Source: DATJLY01 sp963773665 | GTDB taxonomy: Bacteria; Pseudomonadota; Alphaproteobacteria; ATCC43930; CGMCC-115725 | Direction: 5' to 3' | DNA length: 64,000 bases | Assembly: GCA_963773665.1 (NCBI GenBank) | Contig: CAVZBZ010000002.1 | Coordinates: 186,001 to 250,000, forward strand | Shown: piece after piece, positions 33,068 through 42,160 of the stretch | How the letters are laid out: each line of letters opens with the position of its first letter | Position numbering within the stretch: position 1 is the stretch's first letter | Program-made: the position numbers and the translations under genes | The notes under the pieces: generated by a model | What the model saw: the letters and a program-made list of their open reading frames with translations, nothing else | Told to the model about the DNA's origin: nothing | The model's database searches: none

Positions 33068-34339
33068 ATGACCGGCCTGCCTTCGGTCGAGAACCTGGCC
33101 CTGCTCCTGGGCCTCGCGTTCTTTCTCGGCCTCGCGTTCGAGGATTTTTACGTGCGTGCGGGCGACGTGCGCCCGGGCGGCATCCGGACGTTTCCGCTGC
33201 TCGCACTGGGCGGCGGGCTGCTCTACGCGCTCGATCCGAAGCTCCTGCTGCCGTTCACGGCCGGGCTTTTGACGCTCGGCGCGTGGCTCTTCGTCTACTA
33301 CCGCGACCACATGGCCGAGCGCGACGGCGAGGGCCGCCTCAATGTCAGCATCATGGTGCCGGTGCTCAACGTCCACGCCTATCTCCTCGGCGCGGTCGCC
33401 TTGGCGCTGCCGCATTGGGTCGCGGTCGGCACGACCGTGGTCGCCGTGCTGCTCTTCACCGGGCGCGAGCGGCTGCACGACCTCGCGCGGCGGGTCGAGA
33501 TCAGGGAGATCGTCACGCTGGCGCAGTTCCTGATCCTCACCGGGCTCGTCCTGCCGCTGCTGCCGAACGAGAAGGTGACGGACCTCACGTCGATCACGCC
33601 GCGCCAGGCCTGGCTCGCGCTGCTCGCGGTCTGCACCATCTCCTACGTGAGCTATCTGCTGCAGCGCTTCCTCGTCGGCGCCAAGAGCCAGCTCGCGATG
33701 GCGCTGTTGGGCGGCTTCTATTCCTCGACCGCGACCACGGTCGTGCTGGCGCGGCGCGCCCGCGCCGAGCCCAACACATCCGCCAACGCGCAGGTCGGCA
33801 TCGTGCTCGCGACCGGCATCATGTACGTGCGCATCATCGTCGTCGTGGCGGTGTTCAACCTCGATCTGGCGAAGATCGTCGCGCCGCCGTTGCTCGCGCT
33901 CTCGGCCGTAGCGATCGCGGCGGCACTCCTTGGCCATCGCCGTGCGAAGGCTTCGCCGGCCGGGCCGGCGAACCTGGAACCGCCGCGCAATCCGCTCGAG
34001 CTCGGCACCGCCGCCATCTTCGCGGCGCTGTTCATCGGGGTGTCGCTCCTGTCGGCCTGGGTTGCAGCAGAGTTCGGCCGGATCGGGATCTATGTCCTGG
34101 CCGCGATCGTCGGCGTCTCCGACATCGATCCGTTCGTGCTCAATCTCGCCCAGGGCGGCACGGCCTCGCTCTCGACCGCTGCGATGGCGGCCGCGATCCT
34201 GATCGCCGCCTCGTCCAACAACGTGCTGAAGGCGGGCTATGCGCTCGCGTTCGGCGGCGGGCGCACGCTCGCGCCGGGCGCCGCTTCATTGCTGCTGCTC
34301 GCTGCGGCGGGCGTAGGGATCGCCATCGCGATCGGCTGA
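33068..34339 (+). CDS. MgtC/SapB- and DUF4010-domain membrane protein
   Basis: 423 aa with about 11-12 membrane helices. The N-terminal MgtC-like part (LALLLGLAFFLGLAFE, then GGIRTFPLLALGGGLLY) is followed by the DUF4010 domain (LGGFYSSTATTVVLARRAR, then VSDIDPFVLNLAQG and SSNNVLKAGYALAFGG). The function of this family is not known; MgtC-type proteins are linked to Mg2+ stress and regulation of F-ATPase in pathogens. Start ATG 33068. Confidence 0.85.
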   Translation: MTGLPSVENLALLLGLAFFLGLAFEDFYVRAGDVRPGGIRTFPLLALGGGLLYALDPKLLLPFTAGLLTLGAWLFVYYRDHMAERDGEGRLNVSIMVPVLNVHAYLLGAVALALPHWVAVGTTVVAVLLFTGRERLHDLARRVEIREIVTLAQFLILTGLVLPLLPNEKVTDLTSITPRQAWLALLAVCTISYVSYLLQRFLVGAKSQLAMALLGGFYSSTATTVVLARRARAEPNTSANAQVGIVLATGIMYVRIIVVVAVFNLDLAKIVAPPLLALSAVAIAAALLGHRRAKASPAGPANLEPPRNPLELGTAAIFAALFIGVSLLSAWVAAEFGRIGIYVLAAIVGVSDIDPFVLNLAQGGTASLSTAAMAAAILIAASSNNVLKAGYALAFGGGRTLAPGAASLLLLAAAGVGIAIAIG

Positions 34340-34445
34340 GCCGCTTGCCGCTCCGGCACGAGTTGCGCGGGAAAAGTCGGCGTGCGAGGCCGTGCGACTC
34401 ACATTTCCTTTGACCTCGCGAACTCGACCGTGATTCTCTCCGGCG

Positions 34446-34769
34446 ATGGCCTTCATGGGCGAAATGCGCCGCCGCGCGCGGCTTGTCGCGGGTCCCGTCG
34501 CCGGGATCAGCCTGTTCGCCTATTTCGCCTACCACCTGGTCGAGGGCGACCGCGGCCTCATTGCCTGGCGCGGGCTCGCCGACCAGATCAAGATCGCCGA
34601 GGCGCAGCGCGACCAGGCCCGGGCCGAACGCCTCGCGCTCGACCGGCGCGTGAGCCTGCTGCGGCCCGGCCATCTCGACCGCGACATGCTGGACGAGCGC
34701 GCCCGCGCCGTCCTGAACCGCATCGGCCCAGACGAGCGCGTCATCTTCGCCGAGCGGCGGAACCCGTAA
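34446..34769 (+). CDS. Septum formation initiator FtsB/DivIC family protein
   Basis: 107 aa. One membrane helix (VAGPVAGISLFAYFAYHLV) is followed by a coiled coil (about 45-78: DQIKIAEAQRDQARAERLALDRRVSLL) and a short C-terminal region (LDERARAVLNRIGPDERVIF). This is the compact FtsB-like divisome protein. In many alphaproteobacteria it lies directly upstream of pdhA, as here. Two ATGs (34446 and 34455) are possible starts. Confidence 0.88.
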   Translation: MAFMGEMRRRARLVAGPVAGISLFAYFAYHLVEGDRGLIAWRGLADQIKIAEAQRDQARAERLALDRRVSLLRPGHLDRDMLDERARAVLNRIGPDERVIFAERRNP

Positions 34770-34779
34770 TTTCGATTTT

Positions 34780-34862
34780 CCCGTCGTCCCCGCGCACGCG
34801 GGGACCCAGGAGCAAGGGACGTGCCGCTGCCCTGGGCCCCTGCTTTCGCAGGGGCGACGGAC
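34780..34862. repeat. Palindromic intergenic repeat (two hairpins)
   Basis: The outer arms CCGTCGTCCCC and GGGGCGACGG flank two inner hairpins, CCCCGCGCACGCGGGG (34788-34803) and CCCCTGCTTTCGCAGGGG (34837-34854). This is the well-known dispersed palindrome type seen in many Rhizobiales and other alphaproteobacteria (reading 'tccccgc...gcgggga'). It occupies part of the 270-bp gap between ftsB and pdhA. The rest of the gap (34863-35039) is A/T-richer and probably contains the pdh promoter; TTGCAA at 34943 and TACTCC at 34965 are a weak candidate pair. Confidence 0.8.
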
Positions 34863-35039
34863 CGCCCTTCGCACCTGCGAGGCGAGGCACGGCGAGCCTT
34901 ATCAGGCCGCTTAACTTAAATTCGGTTCATTTCTATTTTGTGTTGCAAAACAATGAATTGGCAATACTCCGCTTGCATTATCCCGGGCGTGCCGCCAAGG
35001 TAGTGAAAACCGCCCAAGGCGGGGCGAAAGGGAGGTGTC

Positions 35040-36053
35040 ATGGCGCTCGCCAAACGCAAGCCCAAGCCCGTCACAGAGGAGCAGCCGCAGCTCGATCCGG
35101 CCGAGCTCCTGCGTCACTACCGCACCATGCTGCTGATCCGCCGCTTCGAGGAGAAGGCCGGCCAGATGTACGGCATGGGCCTCATCGGCGGCTTCTGCCA
35201 CCTCTATATCGGCGAGGAGGCGGTCGTGGTCGGCTGCATGGCCGCGGTCGAGGACGGCGACACCATCGTCACCTCATATCGCGACCACGGCCACATGCTC
35301 GCCTGCGGCATGGACCCGAAGGGCGTCATGGCCGAGCTCACCGGGCGGCGCGGCGGCTACTCGAAGGGCAAGGGCGGCTCGATGCACATGTTCTCGCGCG
35401 AGAAGAATTTCTTCGGCGGGCACGGCATCGTCGGCGCCATGGTGCCGATCGGCACCGGCCTGGCCTTCGCGCATCGCTACCGCGACAACAGCCGCGTGAG
35501 CCTCACCTTCCTCGGCGACGGCGCGATGAACCAGGGCCAGGTGTACGAGAGCTTCAACATGGCGGCGCTGTGGAAGCTGCCGGTCGTCTACATCATCGAG
35601 AACAACAAGTACGGCATGGGCACATCGGTGATGCGCGCCTCGGCCTCGCACGATCTGTTCTCGAGGGGCGCGCCGTTCGGCATTCCGGGCCACCAGGTCG
35701 ACGGCATGAACGTCATCGCGGTGCGCGAGGCGGCCGAGGAGGCGGTGGCTTACGTCCGCTCGGGCAAGGGCCCCTACATCCTCGAGATGCTGACCTACCG
35801 CTATCGCGGCCACTCGATGTCGGACCCGGCGAAGTACCGCACGCGCGACGAGGTCAACCGCATGCGCGAAGAGCACGATCCGATCGACCAGGTGAGGAAG
35901 CGCCTGCTCGATGGCGGGTTCGCCGACGAAGCGAAGCTCAAGGACATCGACAAGGAGGTGAAGGACACCGTCACCGCCGCGTCCGAGTTCGCGCAGGACT
36001 GCCCCGAGCCCGATCCGTCCGAGCTCTGGACCGACGTTTACGCCCCGGCCTGA
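35040..36053 (+). CDS. pdhA: Pyruvate dehydrogenase E1 alpha subunit
   Basis: 337 aa, preceded by GGGAGG. Thiamine-diphosphate motif GDGAMNQG (159-166) with the following IENNKYGMGTS. The phospho-loop sequence YRYRGHSMSDPAKYRTRDEV is like the E1 alpha site phosphorylated in mitochondria; bacterial kinases for it are not known here. It decarboxylates pyruvate together with E1 beta and passes the acetyl group to lipoyl domains. First gene of pdhA-pdhB-pdhC-lpdA-lipA. Confidence 0.95.
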   Translation: MALAKRKPKPVTEEQPQLDPAELLRHYRTMLLIRRFEEKAGQMYGMGLIGGFCHLYIGEEAVVVGCMAAVEDGDTIVTSYRDHGHMLACGMDPKGVMAELTGRRGGYSKGKGGSMHMFSREKNFFGGHGIVGAMVPIGTGLAFAHRYRDNSRVSLTFLGDGAMNQGQVYESFNMAALWKLPVVYIIENNKYGMGTSVMRASASHDLFSRGAPFGIPGHQVDGMNVIAVREAAEEAVAYVRSGKGPYILEMLTYRYRGHSMSDPAKYRTRDEVNRMREEHDPIDQVRKRLLDGGFADEAKLKDIDKEVKDTVTAASEFAQDCPEPDPSELWTDVYAPA

Positions 36054-36068
36054 GCGCGAGAGAACAAG

Positions 36069-37439
36069 ATGCCGATCGAAGTGCTGATGCCGGCGCTGTC
36101 GCCGACCATGACCGAGGGCAAGATTGCACGCTGGCACAAGAAGCCGGGCGACGCGGTCCACGCCGGCGACGTGCTCGCCGAGATCGAGACCGACAAGGCG
36201 ACCATGGAGATGGAAGCGGTGGACGAAGGCACGCTCGCGCGCATCCTCGTGCCCGAGGGCACCGAGAATGTCGCCGTCAATCTGCCGATCGCTGTGATCG
36301 CGTCCGAAGGCGAGAATGTCGATGCCGCTGCCAAAAGCGCCAGGGCCGCGCCGCGCCCCGTGACGCCGCAGCCGGAAGCGCCGGCAACGGTCGCGCCGCC
36401 GCCGCGCCCTGCCGCTGCCCCCGCGCCTGCCGCGGACAAGTCCGAATGGACCGGCCCGACCGTCACGCTCACCGTGCGCGAGGCGCTGCGCGATGCCATC
36501 GCCGAGGAAATGCGGCGCGACGGCGACGTGTTCCTCCTGGGCGAGGAAGTCGCGGAATATCAGGGCGCCTACAAGGTGAGCCAGGGCCTGCTCCAAGAAT
36601 TCGGCGCGCGCCGCGTCATCGACACGCCCATCTCCGAGCATGGCTTTGCCGGCCTCGGCATCGGCGCGGCGATGGCGGGCTTGCGCCCCATCGTCGAGTT
36701 CATGACCTGGAACTTCGCCATGCAGGCGATGGACCAGCTCATCAATTCCGCCGCCAAGACGCGCTACATGTCGGGCGGGCAGATGCATTGCCCGATCGTG
36801 TTCCGCGGGCCCGACGGCGCGGCCGCGCGCGTGGCGGCCCAGCATTCGCAGGAATACGGCAGCTGGTACGCGCACGTGCCGGGCCTCATCGTCGTGGCGC
36901 CCTATACCGCGTCGGACCACAAGGGCCTGCTCAAATCGGCGATCCGCGATCCCAATCCGGTGATCTTCCTCGAGAACGAGCTGGTCTATGGCCAGAGCTT
37001 TCCGGTGCCGGACCATGCCGACTACACCGTGCCGATCGGCAAGGCGCGCATCGCCCGGGCTGGCGAGCACGTCACCCTCGTCGCTTTCTCGCGCATGGTG
37101 CAGGTGGCGCTCGAGGCGGCCGAGGCGCTGGCCGCCGACGGGCTCTCGGCCGAGGTGATCGATTTGCGCACGCTGCGGCCGCTCGACATCGAAACGGTCG
37201 TCGCATCGGTGAAAAAGACCAACCGCATCGTCAGCGTCGAGGAAGGCTGGCCCTTCGCCGGCATCGGCAGCGAGATCGCCGCGCTCATCATGGAGCACGC
37301 GTTCGACTGGCTCGACGCGCCCATGGTGCGCGTCACCGGCAAGGACGTGCCGCTGCCCTATGCCGCCAATCTCGAGCGCTTGGCGCTGCCGCAATCCGCC
37401 GACATCATCGCCGCCGCCAAGGCGGTCGCGTACCGCTAG
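36069..37439 (+). CDS. pdhB: Pyruvate dehydrogenase E1 beta subunit with N-terminal lipoyl domain
   Basis: 456 aa. Residues 1-78 are a lipoyl domain (lysine in ETDKATMEMEAVDEG, the modified Lys), then an Ala/Pro linker (about 85-125), then the E1 beta body from TLTVREALRDAIAEEMRRD, including GLGIGAAMAGLRPIVEFMTWNF. A lipoyl domain on E1 beta is a hallmark of alphaproteobacterial PDH. It starts 15 bases after pdhA, without a strong RBS. Confidence 0.95.
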   Translation: MPIEVLMPALSPTMTEGKIARWHKKPGDAVHAGDVLAEIETDKATMEMEAVDEGTLARILVPEGTENVAVNLPIAVIASEGENVDAAAKSARAAPRPVTPQPEAPATVAPPPRPAAAPAPAADKSEWTGPTVTLTVREALRDAIAEEMRRDGDVFLLGEEVAEYQGAYKVSQGLLQEFGARRVIDTPISEHGFAGLGIGAAMAGLRPIVEFMTWNFAMQAMDQLINSAAKTRYMSGGQMHCPIVFRGPDGAAARVAAQHSQEYGSWYAHVPGLIVVAPYTASDHKGLLKSAIRDPNPVIFLENELVYGQSFPVPDHADYTVPIGKARIARAGEHVTLVAFSRMVQVALEAAEALAADGLSAEVIDLRTLRPLDIETVVASVKKTNRIVSVEEGWPFAGIGSEIAALIMEHAFDWLDAPMVRVTGKDVPLPYAANLERLALPQSADIIAAAKAVAYR

Positions 37440-37448
37440 GAGGCATCC

Positions 37449-38741
37449 ATGCCGATCGAGGTGCGGATGCCGGCCCTGTCGCCGACCATGACCGAGGGCA
37501 ATCTCGCCAAGTGGCACAAGAAGGAAGGCGATGCCGTCCATGCCGGCGACGTCTTGGCCGAGATCGAGACCGACAAGGCGACCATGGAGATGGAGGCGGT
37601 GGACGAGGGCACCTTGGGCCGCATCCTCGTCGCCGAGGGAACCCAAGGCGTCAAGGTCAACGAGCCGATCGCCCTCATTCTCGGCGAGGACGAGGACAAG
37701 AGCGCGCTGGCCGCAAAGCCGGCGGCGAAGCCTGCGCCCGCGCCCGTCGCTGCCCCCCCACCCCAACCCTCCCCCTCAAGGGCGGAGGGAGTAACGCGGG
37801 CGCCGCCGCCGCCGCACGCCGGCAACGGCCGCACCTTCGCAAGCCCCTTGGCGCGCCGCCTCGCGCAGGAATCGGGGATCGACCTCGCGGCGATCCACGG
37901 CTCGGGCCCACATGGCCGCATCGTCCGCGCCGACATCGAGGGCGCGCGTCCCGGCGCGCCGCGGCCGCCGCGCCCGGCTCAGGCTCAAGCGCAACGCGCG
38001 CCTGCCGCCGCCGGCGCTCCCGCCGCGAGCCGGGATCATGTCGTCGCGCTCGCCGGCAACATCCCCTACACCGAGGTGCCGATCAGCGCGATCCGCCGCG
38101 TCGTCGCGCGCCGTCTCACCGAATCGAAGCAGACGATCCCGCACTTCTATCTCACCGTCGATTGCGAGATCGACCGGCTCCTTGCCATGCGCGCCGAGGC
38201 CAATGCCGCGTCCGAGACCAAACTCTCGGTCAACGACTTCGTCATCAAGGCGGCGGCGCTCGCGCTGAAGCAGGTGCCCGAGGCGAACGCGTCGTGGAGC
38301 GAGGACGCGATCCTGCGCTGGAGCGAGATCGACATCGCCGTGGCGGTGGCGCTCGACGACGGGCTCATCACGCCGATCGTCAAGAACGCCGACCGGAAAG
38401 GCCTAGCATCGATCTCGGCCGAGATGAAGGATCTGGCCGCGCGCGCCAAGGCCGGTAAATTGAAGCTCACGGAATTCCAGGGCGGCACCTTCTCGATCTC
38501 CAATCTCGGCATGTACGGCGTCAAGGATTTCGCCGCCGTCATCAACCCGCCGCATGGCTGCATCCTGGCGATCGGCGCGGGCGAGCAGCGGCCGGTCGTC
38601 AAGAACGGCGCGCTCGCCATCGCCAGCGTCATGAGCTGCACGCTTGCGGTCGATCACCGTGTCGTCGACGGCGCCACCGGCGCGCGCTGGCTCGCCGCAT
38701 TCAAGAAGATCATCGAGGCGCCGGCGCTGCTGGCGCTCTGA
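37449..38741 (+). CDS. pdhC: Dihydrolipoyllysine-residue acetyltransferase (PDH E2)
   Basis: 430 aa. Lipoyl domain 1-78 (same ETDKATMEMEAVDEG), linker ~82-118, peripheral subunit-binding domain (ASPLARRLAQESGIDLAAI, with GSGPHGRIVRADIE), second linker, then the catalytic domain with the DHRVVDGATGARWL active-site motif near the end. The linker contains a GC-rich repeat copy (37753-37791, separate entry). It forms the complex core and transfers acetyl to CoA. RBS AGGAGG. Confidence 0.95.
   Translation: MPIEVRMPALSPTMTEGNLAKWHKKEGDAVHAGDVLAEIETDKATMEMEAVDEGTLGRILVAEGTQGVKVNEPIALILGEDEDKSALAAKPAAKPAPAPVAAPPPQPSPSRAEGVTRAPPPPHAGNGRTFASPLARRLAQESGIDLAAIHGSGPHGRIVRADIEGARPGAPRPPRPAQAQAQRAPAAAGAPAASRDHVVALAGNIPYTEVPISAIRRVVARRLTESKQTIPHFYLTVDCEIDRLLAMRAEANAASETKLSVNDFVIKAAALALKQVPEANASWSEDAILRWSEIDIAVAVALDDGLITPIVKNADRKGLASISAEMKDLAARAKAGKLKLTEFQGGTFSISNLGMYGVKDFAAVINPPHGCILAIGAGEQRPVVKNGALAIASVMSCTLAVDHRVVDGATGARWLAAFKKIIEAPALLAL
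37753..37791. repeat. GC-rich palindromic repeat copy inside the pdhC linker
   Basis: CCACCCCAACCCTCCCCCT followed by CAAGGGCGGAGGGAG is a degenerate copy of the CCCCACCC(T)CCC-CTTCAAGGGGGAGGG palindrome that appears perfect at 57350-57394. It is read in frame as PPQPSPSRAEG, within the flexible linker between the lipoyl and subunit-binding domains. The tandem hairpin arms are partly lost. Confidence 0.6.
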
Positions 38742-38752
38742 GGAAGGCTCGC

Positions 38753-40153
38753 ATGGCAGAAACGAACTACGATCTCGTCGTCGTTGGATCGGGGCCGGGG
38801 GGATATGTCGCGGCCATTCGCGCGGCGCAGCTCGGCATGAAATCGGCAATCGTCGAGCGCGACCTCTTGGGCGGCATCTGCCTCAACTGGGGCTGCATCC
38901 CGACGAAGGCGCTGCTGCGCACGTCCGAGATCAACCACCTGCTGCAAAACCTCGACGCGTTCGGTTTTTCGGCGAAGGACGTGAGCTACGACGCCAAAAA
39001 AATCGTCGAGCGCTCGCGCAAGGTGGCAAAGCAGCTTTCGGACGGCGTGAAATACCTCCTGCGCAAGAACAAGGTCGATGTCGTCGAGGGCGAGGGCAAG
39101 CTCGTCGGCCCGGGCAGGATCGCGGTCGCGAAGGGCGGCAAGCCGGTGGCCGACCTGCGCGCCAAGCACATCATCCTGGCGACCGGCGCGCGCGCCCGCT
39201 CGCTCCCGGGCCTCGAGCCCGACGGCAAGCTCGTCTGGACCTACAAGGAGGCGATGATCCCGCCCGCCATTCCGAAATCGCTGCTGGTGGTGGGCTCCGG
39301 CGCCATCGGCATCGAGTTCGCGAGTTTCTACCGCGATCTCGGCGCGGACGTGACGGTGGTGGAAGTCTTGGACCGCATCCTCCCGGTCGAGGACGAGGAG
39401 ATTTCGGCCATCGCGCGCAAATCCTTCGAGAAGCAGGGCATGAAGATCCACACCGGCACGATTGTGAAGGAGCTGAAGAAATCCGCCGACGGCGTCACCG
39501 CGACCTTGGCCGCGGGCGACAAGACCGCTTCGGAGAAGGCCGAGCGCGTCGTGCTCGCCGTCGGCATCGTCGGGAACGTGGAGAATATCGGCCTCGAAGG
39601 CACCAAGGTGAAGGTCGAGAAGAGCCACATCGTGGTCGATCAATGGCTCGCCACCGGCGAGCCCGGCGTTTACGCGATCGGCGACGTGGTGGGCCCGCCC
39701 TGGCTTGCGCACAAGGCGAGCCACGAGGGCGTCCTCTGCGTCGAGCGCATCGCCGGCCTCAACAATGTCCATCCGCTCGACGTGACGAACGTGCCCGGCT
39801 GCACCTATTGCCGCCCGCAAGTGGCGAGCGTGGGATTGACCGAGAAGGCGGCGAAGGAGCAGGGCTACGAGGTCAAGGTCGGCCGCTTCCCCTATATCGG
39901 CAACGGCAAGGCGATCGCGCTGGGCGAACCCGAGGGGCTGGTCAAGACCGTGTTCGACGCCAAGACCGGCGCGCTTTTGGGCGCGCACATGATCGGCGCC
40001 GAGGTGACGGAGCTGATCCAGGGCTATGTCATCGCGCGCACGCTCGAGACCACCGAGCAGGAGCTGATCGAGACGATATTCCCGCACCCGACTCTGTCCG
40101 AGACGATGCACGAGTCGGTGCTTGACGCCTATGGCCGCGCCATCCACTTCTAG
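38753..40153 (+). CDS. lpdA: Dihydrolipoamide dehydrogenase (E3)
   Basis: 466 aa. FAD motif VVVGSGPGGYVAAIRAAQLG, redox-active disulfide C43-x4-C48 (GICLNWGCIP), NAD motif LLVVGSGAIGIEFASFYRDLG, and the C-terminal interface histidine in IFPHPTLSETMHE. It reoxidises dihydrolipoyl groups with NAD+. Stop TAG 40151-40153. It sits in the pdh operon, so it likely serves PDH specifically. Confidence 0.95.
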   Translation: MAETNYDLVVVGSGPGGYVAAIRAAQLGMKSAIVERDLLGGICLNWGCIPTKALLRTSEINHLLQNLDAFGFSAKDVSYDAKKIVERSRKVAKQLSDGVKYLLRKNKVDVVEGEGKLVGPGRIAVAKGGKPVADLRAKHIILATGARARSLPGLEPDGKLVWTYKEAMIPPAIPKSLLVVGSGAIGIEFASFYRDLGADVTVVEVLDRILPVEDEEISAIARKSFEKQGMKIHTGTIVKELKKSADGVTATLAAGDKTASEKAERVVLAVGIVGNVENIGLEGTKVKVEKSHIVVDQWLATGEPGVYAIGDVVGPPWLAHKASHEGVLCVERIAGLNNVHPLDVTNVPGCTYCRPQVASVGLTEKAAKEQGYEVKVGRFPYIGNGKAIALGEPEGLVKTVFDAKTGALLGAHMIGAEVTELIQGYVIARTLETTEQELIETIFPHPTLSETMHESVLDAYGRAIHF

Positions 40154-40158
40154 CGAAG

Positions 40159-41100
40159 ATGCCCGACACTCGTCTCCGCCATCCCGAAAAGGCGCAAAAG
40201 CCCGACAATCCGGCGCCGCGGAAGCCGCCCTGGATTCGCGTCAAGGCGCCGGTCTCGCCGGAATATCACGAGACGCGGCGCCTGATGCGGGAATTGAAGC
40301 TCAACACCGTGTGCGAGGAAGCGGCCTGCCCGAACATCGGCGAATGCTGGAAGCTGGGCCACGCCACCGTGATGATTTTGGGCAGCGTCTGCACCCGCGC
40401 CTGCACGTTCTGCAACGTCGCGACCGGCAAGCCCGATCTGCTCGACCCGCACGAGCCCCTGCGCGTCGGCGAGGCGGTGGCGCGGCTTGGCCTCAAGCAC
40501 ATCGTCGTCACCTCGGTCGATCGCGACGATTTGGACGACGGCGGCGCGCAGCATTTCGTGCGCACGATAGAAGCCATCCGGAGCCTCGCGCCCGAAACCA
40601 CGATCGAGGTTCTGACGCCCGATTTCCTGCGCAAGGAGGGCGCGATCGAGGCGGTCGTGGCGGCCAGGCCCGACGTCCTCAACCACAATCTCGAGACCGT
40701 GCCGCGGCTTTACGGCGAGGTGCGGCCGGGTGCGCGCTATTTCGCCTCGCTCCGGCTTCTCGACCGGGTGAAGGAAATCGACCCCGCGATGTTCACCAAG
40801 TCGGGCCTCATGGTCGGCCTGGGCGAGGAAACCGTCGAGGTGCTGCAGGTGATGGACGATCTGCGCGCGGCGCAGGTCGATTTTCTCACCATCGGCCAGT
40901 ATCTCCAGCCGACGCCGAAGCACCATGGCATCGCGCGCTTCGTCACGCCCGACGAATTCGAATCATACCGCGCGCAGGCCTATGGCAAGGGCTTCCTCAT
41001 GGTTTCGGCCTCGCCGCTGACGCGGTCTTCGTATTTCGCGGGCGACGATTTCGCGCGCCTTCGCGCGGCGCGCGCCGGGCAACTCGCCGCGGAGCCCTGA
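40159..41100 (+). CDS. lipA: Lipoyl synthase
   Basis: 313 aa. Auxiliary cluster cysteines C52/C57/C63 (CEEAACPNIGEC) and radical-SAM motif C78-x3-C82-x2-C85 (CTRACTFC). It inserts two sulfurs into octanoyl groups on the lipoyl domains of E2 and E1 beta encoded just upstream. The pathway partner lipB is not in the window. 5 bases after lpdA. Confidence 0.95.
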   Translation: MPDTRLRHPEKAQKPDNPAPRKPPWIRVKAPVSPEYHETRRLMRELKLNTVCEEAACPNIGECWKLGHATVMILGSVCTRACTFCNVATGKPDLLDPHEPLRVGEAVARLGLKHIVVTSVDRDDLDDGGAQHFVRTIEAIRSLAPETTIEVLTPDFLRKEGAIEAVVAARPDVLNHNLETVPRLYGEVRPGARYFASLRLLDRVKEIDPAMFTKSGLMVGLGEETVEVLQVMDDLRAAQVDFLTIGQYLQPTPKHHGIARFVTPDEFESYRAQAYGKGFLMVSASPLTRSSYFAGDDFARLRAARAGQLAAEP

Positions 41101-41106
41101 GCCCTC

Positions 41107-41574
41107 ATGCCGACCCACGCCGAGCGGCGTCGTCTGCCCTATTCGCCGGAGCGGCTCTTCGACCTCGTCGCCGACATCGAGCGCTATCCCGAGTTCCTGC
41201 CGTGGTGCGTCGGCGCGCGCGTGCGCGAACGCAAGGGCAACACCATCGTCGGCGATCTTCTGATCGGTTACCGCATGGTGCGCGAGCGCTTCACCTCGCG
41301 CATCGTGCTCGACCGGCCGCGCCACATCGACGTGAGCTACAGCGAAGGCCCGTTCCGCTATCTCACCAACCACTGGGAATTCGTGCCCGAGCCGGACGGC
41401 GGCTGCACCATCGATTTCTACGTCGATTTCGAATTTCGCTCGCGCGTGCTGCAAAAAATCATCGAGGTGCTGTTCAACGAGGCGGTGAAACGCATGGTCG
41501 GCGCCTTCGAGACCCGCGCCCGCAAGCTTTACGGCGAGGTGCCTGAGGCCGCGATGAAGCGCCAGCCTATTTGA
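41107..41574 (+). CDS. COQ10-like ubiquinone-binding START-domain protein
   Basis: 155 aa of the SRPBCC/RatA/COQ10 family: LPYSPERLFDLVADIERYPEFLPWC, RERFTSRIVLDRPRHIDVSY, and FEFRSRVLQKIIEVLFNEA. COQ10 supports respiration by binding coenzyme Q; the same family includes the RatA toxin. Its place after lipA in respiratory alphaproteobacteria favours the coenzyme Q function. Its end overlaps the convergent gene by 8 bases. Confidence 0.85.
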   Translation: MPTHAERRRLPYSPERLFDLVADIERYPEFLPWCVGARVRERKGNTIVGDLLIGYRMVRERFTSRIVLDRPRHIDVSYSEGPFRYLTNHWEFVPEPDGGCTIDFYVDFEFRSRVLQKIIEVLFNEAVKRMVGAFETRARKLYGEVPEAAMKRQPI

Positions 41575-42058
41575 GTTGGGCCGCAACCTTGTCGATGCCG
41601 GCTTTCGAGCAGTCGTCGTCCTTGCCCGGAGAGCCGGACACGCCGACCGCACCGACCACGTCGTCGCCGGCCTTGATCGGTTGCCCGCCGCCAAGCGCAA
41701 GCACGCGAGTGTAATGAATCGAGCCGGCGGTCGCCGGGTTGTCCGCCATCCGCTTGACGAAATCGGCCGAGGGGGCGTTGAACGCGCGCGCGGTATAGGC
41801 CTTGCGGTCGGCGCCCTCGGGCGTGATCAGGCCGGCGCCGTCGCCGCGCAGCATCACGAGCGGCAGGCCGTCGCGGTCAACCACCACCACCGAGACCTTG
41901 AATCCCATTTCCTTGCACTTATCCATTGCGCCGTTGGCGATCGCTTGCGCCATCGCCAAGGAGAGATTCTTTTCACTCAGCAGCCCTTGCGCGCCTGCCG
42001 CCGACGACAGCAGCGCCGCCGCCGCGACGGCGATGAAAAGTTTCGGTGCCGATGCCAT
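41567..42058 (-). CDS. GlcG/HbpS family haem-binding-like secreted protein
   Basis: 163 aa. Signal peptide MASAPKLFIAVAAAALLSSA (cut after AGA), then the GlcG/HbpS fold: LSLAMAQAIANGAMDKCKEM, VSVVVVDRDGLPLVMLRGDGA, and GGGQPIKAGDDVVGAVGVSG. HbpS in Streptomyces binds haem; most homologues are of unknown role. The C-terminal GKDDDCSKAGIDKV is typical. Gap 42059-42160 contains a short CCCCCTTCCGGAGGGG palindrome. Confidence 0.85.
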   Translation of the reverse strand: MASAPKLFIAVAAAALLSSAAGAQGLLSEKNLSLAMAQAIANGAMDKCKEMGFKVSVVVVDRDGLPLVMLRGDGAGLITPEGADRKAYTARAFNAPSADFVKRMADNPATAGSIHYTRVLALGGGQPIKAGDDVVGAVGVSGSPGKDDDCSKAGIDKVAAQLK

Positions 42059-42160
42059 GAGATGCCCTCCCCGGTTTTGCTGCCCCCTTCCGGAGGGGCA
42101 GGAATCGGCAAAGGTTGGAGCAATTCGGCCGCGCGGACAAGAACCCGCGGCGCCCAAGAC

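Noticed and set aside
34382..38458. A 1358-codon open frame across ftsB, pdhA, pdhB and pdhC
   Set aside because: Arg/Ala/His-rich shadow frame caused by high GC; the true genes in the other frame carry complete family motifs.
35040..38741. pdh genes as branched-chain or 2-oxoglutarate dehydrogenase
   Set aside because: Split E1 alpha/beta with a lipoyl domain on E1 beta and the E2 motifs fit alphaproteobacterial pyruvate dehydrogenase; OGDH E1 is a single long chain.
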